NCBI RefSeq assembly: GCF_014652335.1
Contig: NZ_BMYP01000021.1
Location: 997-55,495 of the forward strand
DNA from: Vogesella fluminis
GTDB lineage: Bacteria; Pseudomonadota; Gammaproteobacteria; Burkholderiales; Chromobacteriaceae
DNA: 54,499 nucleotides
Reading direction: 5' to 3'
This document shows positions 48,909 to 54,499 of the stretch, in pieces. Each line of letters begins with the position of its first letter. Position 1 is the stretch's first letter. The position numbers and the translations under genes were made by a program. Under the pieces are notes generated by a model, which worked only from the letters and a program-made list of their open reading frames with translations, was not told the DNA's origin and made no database searches.

Positions 48909-50119
48909 ACTTCGTGTGGACGGTGGCGTGGCGGCTGCTGCGCGAGGGCCGCTTCCAGACCGCGCTGATCCTGGCCGGGGTCAGCATCGGTGTCGGCGTC
49001 ATCGTCTACATCACCGCCATCGTCAGCGGTCTGCAGGCCAACATCATCGACCGCACGCTGTCGACCCAGGCGCACGTGGTGCTGCGCCCGGCCGACATCG
49101 TCAACCAGGCGCCGCTGACGGTGCCGGGCAGCGTCAAGCTGGCCGACATCGCCAAGCGCACGCAGCGCGAGAACACCATCGCCAACTGGAGCGGCATCGT
49201 GGCACGGGTGCGCGGCACGCCCAATGTCAGCGCGGTAGCGGCGATGGCCAGCGGCCCCGGCGTCGCGCAGCAGGGCGGTGTGCGCAAGTCCATCGTGCTG
49301 ATGGGGGTCGAGCTTGACGACTACTGCCAGGTGGTGCGGCTGGACAACAAGCTGCAAGCCGGGCGCCTGCTACTGCCGACCGGCACCGCGCTGATCGGCA
49401 AGGAACTGGCGGCGGACCTGGGCCTGCAGCCGGGCGGACGCCTGCGCTTGCAGGCCGCGACCGGCGGCAGCCAGAGCATGACGGTGGGCGCGATTCTCGA
49501 TTTCGGCCTCAAGGATCTCAATAAGCGCTGGGTGCTGTTGCCGCTGCGCGAGGCGCAGAACCTGCTCGGCTTCCAGCGTGACGTCACCGAAATCTACATC
49601 AAGAGCGAGCGCCTGTTCGAGGCGGAAAGCCTTGCGGCCAACCTTGCGCTGGCCACCGGCCTGACCGCGGACAGCTGGCAGTCCAGCAACGGCCAGCTGG
49701 TGACGGCGCTGAAAAGCCAGAGCGCGTCCAGCCTGATGATCCGCGTGTTCGTCACCTTTGCCGTGGCGCTGGGCATCGCCAGCGTGCTGGTGGTGACGGT
49801 GGTGCAGCGTCAGCGCGAGATCGGCATCCTGCGCGCGATGGGCACGCCGGCGTCGCGCATCCTGGCGGTATTCCTGCTGCAGGGCGGCCTCGTCGGCCTG
49901 TTCGGTTCGCTGTTCGGCTCGCTGCTGGGGGCGGCGATGTCGGTGGGCATCAGCCGGCTGGCGCTGACCGAGGATGGCAGCCCGCTGTTTCCGGTGGTGC
50001 TTGACGGCGAGCTGTTCGTCACCACTGCACTGATCGCGACCCTGGTCGGGGTGCTGGCGGCGCTGCTGCCGGCACTGCGTGCGGCCAGGCTGGACCCGGT
50101 GGAGGCAATCCGTGGCTGA
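48905..50119 (+). CDS. ABC exporter permease, MacB/FtsX/DevC type
   Basis: A 404-residue permease: one N-terminal helix (about 18-42), a large periplasmic MacB-like core domain (about 45-265), then three C-terminal helices with the FtsX signature [33 protein letters not shown] and [19 protein letters not shown]. It is coupled to the adaptor by ATGA and overlaps the ATPase start by 8 bases. Cargo unknown. A full repeat (A-A-N-L) lies in the periplasmic part. Confidence 0.88.
   Translation: MNFVWTVAWRLLREGRFQTALILAGVSIGVGVIVYITAIVSGLQANIIDRTLSTQAHVVLRPADIVNQAPLTVPGSVKLADIAKRTQRENTIANWSGIVARVRGTPNVSAVAAMASGPGVAQQGGVRKSIVLMGVELDDYCQVVRLDNKLQAGRLLLPTGTALIGKELAADLGLQPGGRLRLQAATGGSQSMTVGAILDFGLKDLNKRWVLLPLREAQNLLGFQRDVTEIYIKSERLFEAESLAANLALATGLTADSWQSSNGQLVTALKSQSASSLMIRVFVTFAVALGIASVLVVTVVQRQREIGILRAMGTPASRILAVFLLQGGLVGLFGSLFGSLLGAAMSVGISRLALTEDGSPLFPVVLDGELFVTTALIATLVGVLAALLPALRAARLDPVEAIRG
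49632..49645 (-). repeat. Dispersed repeat, single copy in the permease gene
   Basis: Exact TTGCGGCCAACCTT; coding CTT GCG GCC AAC CTT (L-A-A-N-L), with two CTT leucines. Confidence 0.9.
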
Positions 50120-50831
50120 GGTCATGACCCTGCAAGGGGTGAAGAAAAGCTACGGCGGCGGCAAGTCGCCGCGGGTCGAGGTGCTGCACGGTATCGGGCT
50201 GCAGCTGGTGGAAGGCGAATTCGCCGCGCTGCTGGGGCCGTCCGGCTCCGGCAAGTCGACGCTGCTCAACATCATGGGGCTGCTGGAGACGCCGACGGCC
50301 GGCGAGCTGCATATTGCCGGCACCGCCACCGCCGGCCTCGACGACGCGGCGCGCACCGCCTTGCGCAATCGCTATCTGGGTTTCGTGTTCCAGTTTCACC
50401 ATCTGCTGCCGGCATTCTCGGCGCTGGAAAACGTGATGATGCCGTTGTTCGCCGGCCAGGGGCGGGTCACGTCGCAGGACCGGCAGCGTGCCGCCATGCT
50501 GTTGCAGCGCGTCGGGCTGGCCGAGCATGCCGCCAAGCAGCCGGTACAGCTATCGGGCGGGCAGCAGCAGCGCGTCGCCATCGTGCGGGCGCTGATGAAT
50601 CGCCCGCGGCTGGTGCTGGCCGATGAACCGACCGGCAACCTCGACACCCAGACGGCGAACGAGGTGTTTGCGCTGCTGCATGAACTCAATCGCGAGGATG
50701 GCACCACCTTCCTGATCGTTACCCACGACCAGCGCCTGGCCGATGGCTGTCCGCGCCAGATCCGGCTGCTGGATGGGCGGCTGCAGCCGGATGGATGGCT
50801 CAGTCCAGCGCCTTCAGCCAGTGGCCGCTGA
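50112..50831 (+). CDS. ABC exporter ATP-binding protein, LolD/MacB/DevA type
   Basis: A 239-residue ATPase: Walker [15 protein letters not shown] (about 45-58), signature [15 protein letters not shown], Walker [15 protein letters not shown]-loop [12 protein letters not shown] 50112 is chosen because GGAGG lies 6 bases upstream; ATG 50124 lacks such a site. With the two previous genes it forms a tripartite exporter. The 3' end overlaps the convergent GrlR-like gene by 32 bases. Confidence 0.9.
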   Translation: MAEVMTLQGVKKSYGGGKSPRVEVLHGIGLQLVEGEFAALLGPSGSGKSTLLNIMGLLETPTAGELHIAGTATAGLDDAARTALRNRYLGFVFQFHHLLPAFSALENVMMPLFAGQGRVTSQDRQRAAMLLQRVGLAEHAAKQPVQLSGGQQQRVAIVRALMNRPRLVLADEPTGNLDTQTANEVFALLHELNREDGTTFLIVTHDQRLADGCPRQIRLLDGRLQPDGWLSPAPSASGR

Positions 50832-51138
50832 CGGTGGCGATCAGCGCCGGCTCCTGCGCCACCGGGCCGGACAGGTTGAAGGCGTTGCTGTCGCTCATGA
50901 AGTGGCCGTTCAGCGACAGCAGGTATTGCATGGCCGGGCCGAACAGCGTGCGCTCGGCTTCCTGGTGGCGCGACACGTTCATCTGCATTGCCACATGCTG
51001 GCCGGAAAGGTGGAATCGCCCCTGATAGCGCGAGGTGGAATCGGTGCCCTGCAGTGAATGGTTGTCGATCACCCACTGGCCATCGCTGTGCTGACCGTCA
51101 CTGGTGGATACCGTGACGTGATAGATACCGTTGATCAT
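50800..51138 (-). CDS. GrlR-like small regulatory protein
   Basis: A 112-residue protein, [20 protein letters not shown] at the start, with alternating short strands ([45 protein letters not shown]) matching the beta-barrel fold of the GrlR family, named for the negative regulator of the LEE type III secretion genes. Distant relatives occur widely outside pathogenicity islands with no known role, and no secretion gene is here. GGAGA lies 7-11 bases before the ATG. Family call moderate. Confidence 0.6.
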   Translation of the reverse strand: MINGIYHVTVSTSDGQHSDGQWVIDNHSLQGTDSTSRYQGRFHLSGQHVAMQMNVSRHQEAERTLFGPAMQYLLSLNGHFMSDSNAFNLSGPVAQEPALIATVSGHWLKALD

Positions 51139-51312
51139 GGTGCGTCTCCTTCGAGGGGAAGATCTGTTGTCTGCCGGCAGGCAGCTACCTGTTTCAACTT
51201 AGACTACAAATCACGGCAGATAAATCTGGATGCGGCTGCCATTTTTGAGTACGGCGGCCAAACAAAGCGGACAGCCACCGGCTGCCAGCTTTGCCTGTCA
51301 TGGCGATCCGCT

Positions 51313-52185
51313 TCAGCGCAGCGCGTAAGCCAGCACCAGCCCGGCAAAGATCACCGCGCCGACGCGGTTGTTGTCGAGAAAGGCCTTGAAGCACAGCGCG
51401 CGGTCGCGGTGGCGGATGTCCAGGTACTGGCGCCCGATCAGCAGCACCGACAGCAGCAGCGACAGGTAGTAGGGCCAGCCGAGGTCGAGGCTGTGGCCGA
51501 TGCCGGTCATCAGCGCGATGAAGGCGGCGTGGCACAGCATCACCGCGCGCACGTCGTGATCGCCAAAGGTGATGGCCGAGGTCCTGATGCCGATCTTCAG
51601 ATCGTCCGGCTTGTCGGTCATCGCGTAGGCGGTGTCGTAGCCGATGGTCCACAGCGCCTTGGCCAGGAACAGCAGCCAGGCCAGCAGCGGCACGTCGCCG
51701 GTCACCGCGGCAAACGCCATCGGGATGCCGAAGCCGAAAGCCAGGCCGAGATAGGCCTGCGGCAGCGGGAAGAAGCGCTTGGTGAACGGATAGCTGGCGG
51801 CGAGGAACACCGCCGGCAGTGACAGCAGCAGGGTCAGCCGGTTCAGCGGCAGGATCAAGAGCAGGCTGAGTACGGCCAGTGCCGCGGCCAGCAGCAGCGC
51901 TTCCTTGCCGCTCACCGCGCCGCGGGCGAACGGCCGCTGCTTGGTGCGCGCCACGTGCATGTCGATGTGGCGGTCGGCAAAGTCGTTGATCACGCAGCCG
52001 GCGGAGCGCATCAAGAAGGTGCCGAGGCTGAAGATCAGCAGCAGCTGCCAGTCCGGCTGGCCGGCTGAGGCGATCCACAGCGCCCACAGTGTCGGCCACA
52101 ACAGCAGCAGGGTGCCAATAGGCTTGTCGATACGCATCAGCTGGCCGTAGACCGTCAGCCGCTCCTTGATAAAGTCCATGCTCAT
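51313..52185 (-). CDS. ubiA: 4-hydroxybenzoate octaprenyltransferase
   Basis: A 290-residue inner-membrane prenyltransferase with about nine helices, attaching the polyprenyl tail to 4-hydroxybenzoate in ubiquinone synthesis. The two Mg/pyrophosphate motifs are visible: NDFADRHID (about 68-76) and DKPDDLKIG (about 190-198). It starts in a TGATG overlap with the ubiC stop. Confidence 0.95.
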   Translation of the reverse strand: MSMDFIKERLTVYGQLMRIDKPIGTLLLLWPTLWALWIASAGQPDWQLLLIFSLGTFLMRSAGCVINDFADRHIDMHVARTKQRPFARGAVSGKEALLLAAALAVLSLLLILPLNRLTLLLSLPAVFLAASYPFTKRFFPLPQAYLGLAFGFGIPMAFAAVTGDVPLLAWLLFLAKALWTIGYDTAYAMTDKPDDLKIGIRTSAITFGDHDVRAVMLCHAAFIALMTGIGHSLDLGWPYYLSLLLSVLLIGRQYLDIRHRDRALCFKAFLDNNRVGAVIFAGLVLAYALR

Positions 52186-52715
52186 CACAGCAATTGCTCC
52201 AGTTCCGGCAAGAAGATTTCACAAACCAGCAGCCGTTGCCCGTCCAGCTCGAAGAGGCAGCGGCGGGCCAGATAGCGGCTGCTGACACGGGGATCGTGCG
52301 CCTGCGCCAGTGCAAATAGCGGATGTCCGGCGCGCAATTCGACAAAGTTCAGCTCGCCGCGCTGCAGTTGCGGCAGGCCGCCGAACAGCGTCAGCCCCAA
52401 CGAACGGCTGCCGCGCTCCAGTATCGGCCGCCACACCGGGCACGCCGGCAGACACACGCTGCGTGCCACCACCACCGGTTTGCCGGCCAGGGACAGGCTC
52501 ACGTGTCTGGCATGCAATTGGCTATCTGGGGTAAGCTCGAACAGGGCGGTTTCGTCGGCATGAATCGCATCGTTGCCTTGCTGCAGTACGCTGACGGCGA
52601 AGTCGTGGCCGGTTGCCATCAGGTAGTTGGTGAGCGAGCCGCTGACGGTGATGCACTCTGCCAGCAGCGGTGAAGTTGGCGGCAACCGGGCCGACCAGTC
52701 AGAAAAAGGCGTCAT
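52185..52715 (-). CDS. ubiC: Chorismate--pyruvate lyase
   Basis: A 176-residue UbiC that splits chorismate into 4-hydroxybenzoate and pyruvate, the first step of ubiquinone synthesis, feeding UbiA. Landmarks are the N-terminal [20 protein letters not shown] and the C-terminal [25 protein letters not shown] regions. Two starts are possible, 52715 ([11 protein letters not shown]) and 52724 (MRRMTPF); neither has a clear ribosome-binding site and the shorter is closer to family length. Confidence 0.88.
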   Translation of the reverse strand: MTPFSDWSARLPPTSPLLAECITVSGSLTNYLMATGHDFAVSVLQQGNDAIHADETALFELTPDSQLHARHVSLSLAGKPVVVARSVCLPACPVWRPILERGSRSLGLTLFGGLPQLQRGELNFVELRAGHPLFALAQAHDPRVSSRYLARRCLFELDGQRLLVCEIFLPELEQLL

Positions 52716-52759
52716 GCGGCGCATTATGCCAAAACCCGTCCTGTCCCGCCGCTGTCGCG

Positions 52760-52772
52760 TGCGGCCAACCTT
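52760..52772 (-). repeat. Dispersed repeat, single copy in the ubiC-lrgA divergent region
   Basis: TGCGGCCAACCTT, 22 bases before the lrgA start, within the short divergent promoter region. Confidence 0.85.
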
Positions 52773-52794
52773 GTGACCACCCTGCGAGTTGTCG

Positions 52795-53154
52795 ATGATC
52801 GAAACCTTCCTGTGGCTGCTGGGCTACCAGTTTGCCGGCGAGTTGCTGGCACGCAGCCTCGGCTGGCCCATCCCCGGCGCTGTGCTCGGCATGCTGTTCC
52901 TGTTCCTGACGCTGTGCGTGCGCAAGGGCATTCCCGACACGCTGCGCCACAACGTGCCGCGGCTGATGACGCACATGTCGCTGCTGTTCATTCCCGCCGG
53001 CGCCGGCATCCTCGCCTTCTGGCCGCTGCTGGCCGAGCGACCGCTGGCGATGGCGGCGGTGCTCTTGCTGTCGACACTGGCGACGCTGCTGATCAGCGCG
53101 CTGACGCTGACACTGCTGCTGCGCCGTCAACAAGGCAGAAAGGCCAGGCCATGA
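52795..53154 (+). CDS. LrgA/CidA-family holin-like protein
   Basis: A 119-residue membrane protein with four helices. YQFAGELLARSLGWPIPGAVLGMLFL and LFIPAGAGI are family blocks. LrgA/CidA proteins form holin-like oligomers affecting autolysis or metabolite export with LrgB. ATG 52795 is used; TTG 52789 is possible. Its stop overlaps the lrgB start (ATGA). Confidence 0.88.
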   Translation: MIETFLWLLGYQFAGELLARSLGWPIPGAVLGMLFLFLTLCVRKGIPDTLRHNVPRLMTHMSLLFIPAGAGILAFWPLLAERPLAMAAVLLLSTLATLLISALTLTLLLRRQQGRKARP

Positions 53155-53864
53155 CACCGGCACTCCATGAATGGCTGCGCCAGTCGCCGCTGACCGGCAT
53201 CTTCCTGACGCTGCTGGCCTATCGCGTCGCACTGAGTATCAGCCGCCGCTATCACGGCCATCCGCTGGCCAATACGGTGCTGGTCGGTGCCGCGCTGCTG
53301 ATCGTCAGCCTGCTGGCGCTGGGGCTGAGTTTCGACGAGTACTTCCGCGGCGCCAGTTTCATCCAGTTCCTGCTCGGGCCGGTCACCGTCGCGCTGGCGA
53401 TTCCGCTATACAACAATCTGGCGCGCCTCAAGCGCAGCGCCTTCGCCATCCTGTGCAGCATCGTGGTCGGCAGTATCGCCGGTGTGGCCAGCGCGGTGCT
53501 GATTGCCGTCGCCTTCGACCTGCCGCCGCAGATCGTGCTCAGCCTGGCACCGCGCTCAGCCACCACGCCGATCGCGATCGGCGTGGCCGAGGCCATCGGC
53601 GGCATTCCCACCCTGGCGGCCGCCTTTGTCATCGTGACCGGCATCATCGGTGCGGTGCTGGCCAGGCCGCTGCTGACACTGTTGCGCATGAACGATGACG
53701 TGGTGCTGGGTGTCGCCACCGGCATCGCCGCACACGGCATCGGCACCGCCCGCGTATTCCAGATTTCGGAAACTGCCGGCGCCTTTGCCGGTCTGGCAAT
53801 GGGGCTGACCGGTTTTGTCACGGCGGTGGTGGCACCATTGTTGGTGCATTTCTTGCTGTCGTAA
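53151..53864 (+). CDS. LrgB/CidB-family membrane protein
   Basis: A 237-residue membrane protein with several helices; LGPVTVALAIPLYNNLARLKR, APRSATTPIAIGVAEAIGG and GVATGIAAHGIGTARVFQ are the LrgB signature. It works with LrgA; related plant PLGG1 carries glycolate and glycerate, so metabolite export is possible. Coupled to lrgA by ATGA. Confidence 0.9.
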   Translation: MTPALHEWLRQSPLTGIFLTLLAYRVALSISRRYHGHPLANTVLVGAALLIVSLLALGLSFDEYFRGASFIQFLLGPVTVALAIPLYNNLARLKRSAFAILCSIVVGSIAGVASAVLIAVAFDLPPQIVLSLAPRSATTPIAIGVAEAIGGIPTLAAAFVIVTGIIGAVLARPLLTLLRMNDDVVLGVATGIAAHGIGTARVFQISETAGAFAGLAMGLTGFVTAVVAPLLVHFLLS

Positions 53865-53913
53865 TACACATGGCACAGCATATGGCAGCCAAACAATAAG
53901 ACTAAGGAATGAT

Positions 53914-54375
53914 ATGGATCTCATCTTGTGGCGTCATGCCGAAGCCGAGGAAGGCTCAGACGACATGCAGCGCGCGCTGACCCGTCGCGGCCAGAAACAG
54001 GCGAGCGCGATGGCAACCTGGCTGCGCAAGCAGCTGCCCGACGATTTTGCGCTGCTCGCCTCCGAGGCGCTGCGCTCGCAACAAACCGCGGCACTGTTTG
54101 CCAAGAGTTATGAAGTTGTACCGGCGCTGAACCCGGATGCCTCGGTCGAGCAGGTACTGGCTGCCATCGACTGGCCGCGCAGCGGCAAGACCATCGTGCT
54201 GGTCGGTCATCAACCCTACATCGGTCGTCTCGCCGCCACGCTGATGAGCGAGCAACCGCTGCTGTGGAGCGTGAAGAAAGGTGCCATCTGGTGGCTCAGC
54301 CATCGCGAACGCCACGGCATCGAGCAAATCCGCCTCAAGGCGATGATGACGCCATCGATGCTGGGTATCGATTGA
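53914..54375 (+). CDS. sixA: Phosphohistidine phosphatase SixA
   Basis: A 153-residue histidine-phosphatase-superfamily enzyme. The RH catalytic motif is in LILWRHAEAEEGSDD (His8), followed by RALTRRGQKQASAMATWL and the second catalytic His in IVLVGHQPYIGRLAATL. SixA removes phosphate from histidine of phosphotransfer proteins such as ArcB or NPr. TAAGGAA precedes ATG 53914. A repeat-pair terminator follows. Confidence 0.92.
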   Translation: MDLILWRHAEAEEGSDDMQRALTRRGQKQASAMATWLRKQLPDDFALLASEALRSQQTAALFAKSYEVVPALNPDASVEQVLAAIDWPRSGKTIVLVGHQPYIGRLAATLMSEQPLLWSVKKGAIWWLSHRERHGIEQIRLKAMMTPSMLGID

Positions 54376-54404
54376 TACGATTATCAGGCTTTATTTCCGT
54401 GTCC

Positions 54405-54438
54405 AAGGTTGGCCGCAAGCGTTGCGGCCAACCTTTTT
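54405..54438 (+). terminator. Inverted pair of the dispersed repeat, with T-run, after sixA
   Basis: AAGGTTGGCCGCAA (54405-54418), loop GCG, TTGCGGCCAACCTT (54422-54435), then TTT and a T-rich tract: a perfect 14-bp terminator 29 bases after the sixA stop. Same 31-base hairpin as at 17337-17367. The remaining 60 bases hold TAAAAT-like promoter matter for a gene beyond the window. Confidence 0.92.
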
Positions 54439-54499
54439 CATTTTTGTTGGCGCTTGGTCGGCTGTAAAATCAACGACTTGCCGATCTGGTATCAAAAAG

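Noticed and set aside
2321-54435. Dispersed word as a Chi, KOPS or other polar motif
   Set aside because: Single copies are evenly split between strands (12 and 12) and form inverted pairs; polar replication or recombination motifs would be skewed.
2321-54435. Dispersed word as a known Neisseria uptake-sequence dialect
   Set aside because: It lacks the CTG core shared by the known dialects (GCCGTCTGAA and relatives); only the distribution is alike.
2321-54435. Dispersed word as a REP/BIME or MITE element
   Set aside because: Copies are bare 13-14-mers without conserved flanks, terminal repeats or target duplications, and many lie inside conserved reading frames.
1-54499. tRNA, rRNA, insertion sequence, prophage or integrase
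   Set aside because: No clover-leaf, rRNA segment, transposase, integrase or terminal inverted repeats could be recognised on either strand.

Overview
The window is GC-rich, gene-dense chromosomal DNA of a betaproteobacterium, most likely order Neisseriales in the Chromobacteriaceae (Vogesella/Chromobacterium-like). This is inferred from the rpsF-priB-rpsR-rplI cluster with a TTG-started priB, the Pseudomonas-style aru/ast arginine operon led by an AraC/GlxA-type ArgR, and the hda/perM/purMN/upp/uraA neighbourhood. I cannot fix the genus. No rRNA, tRNA, CRISPR array, IS element or prophage is visible.

Layout. 1-3782: broken end of a short-chain dehydrogenase, a small-molecule kinase plus class-III aminotransferase pair, and two convergent phosphoribosyltransferases. 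4162-5424: an amino-acid binding protein and a DUF3079 protein. 5747-11898: arginine succinyltransferase operon (leader ORF, argR, aruC, aruF, aruG, aruD/astD), without the B and E genes. 11968-16035: glycerol genes glpK-glpF-glpD on the minus strand. 16337-19369: lipid kinase, nemA and nemR with NemR boxes. 19618-26440: mfd divergent from a membrane GGDEF/EAL protein. 26503-29994: rlmB, a small copper operon (40-residue multicopper-oxidase remnant, csoR, copZ), the ribosomal cluster rpsF-priB-rpsR-rplI and a small membrane protein. 30047-36239: D-lactate dehydrogenase-type flavo/Fe-S protein, isochorismatase-like hydrolase, Nudix-ThiE fusion and a lone motA. 36457-39808: DUF815 ATPase, HAD hydrolase, hda, perM. 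39899-47312: purM, purN, DUF3108 protein, RsmB-like methyltransferase, monothiol glutaredoxin, upp, an unknown protein and uraA. 47452-54375: DUF2322, a DevBCA-like exporter, GrlR-like protein, ubiC-ubiA, lrgA-lrgB and sixA.

The most striking feature is not a gene. A 13-14 base motif, AAGGTTGGCCGCAA (reverse TTGCGGCCAACCTT), recurs about 38 times. Twelve single copies lie on each strand and fourteen more form seven inverted pairs, mostly just after stop codons where they can act as terminators. It also sits inside conserved genes, reading R-L-A-A, A-A-N-L or K-V-G-R and forcing codons the genes otherwise avoid (AGG, TTG, CTT). Density, lack of strand bias and paired use at gene ends parallel the DNA uptake sequences of Neisseria, but the motif is unrelated to the known uptake words. 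I propose it as a lineage-specific uptake-sequence-like repeat.

Other points of interest are the copper operon built on an internally deleted oxidase with a CsoR-type operator inside its promoter, the kinase/phospho-lyase-like pair at the left edge, an upp leader with an attenuator-like hairpin, a long palindrome before glpD, and short tandem repeats at 1-40 and 18614-18676.
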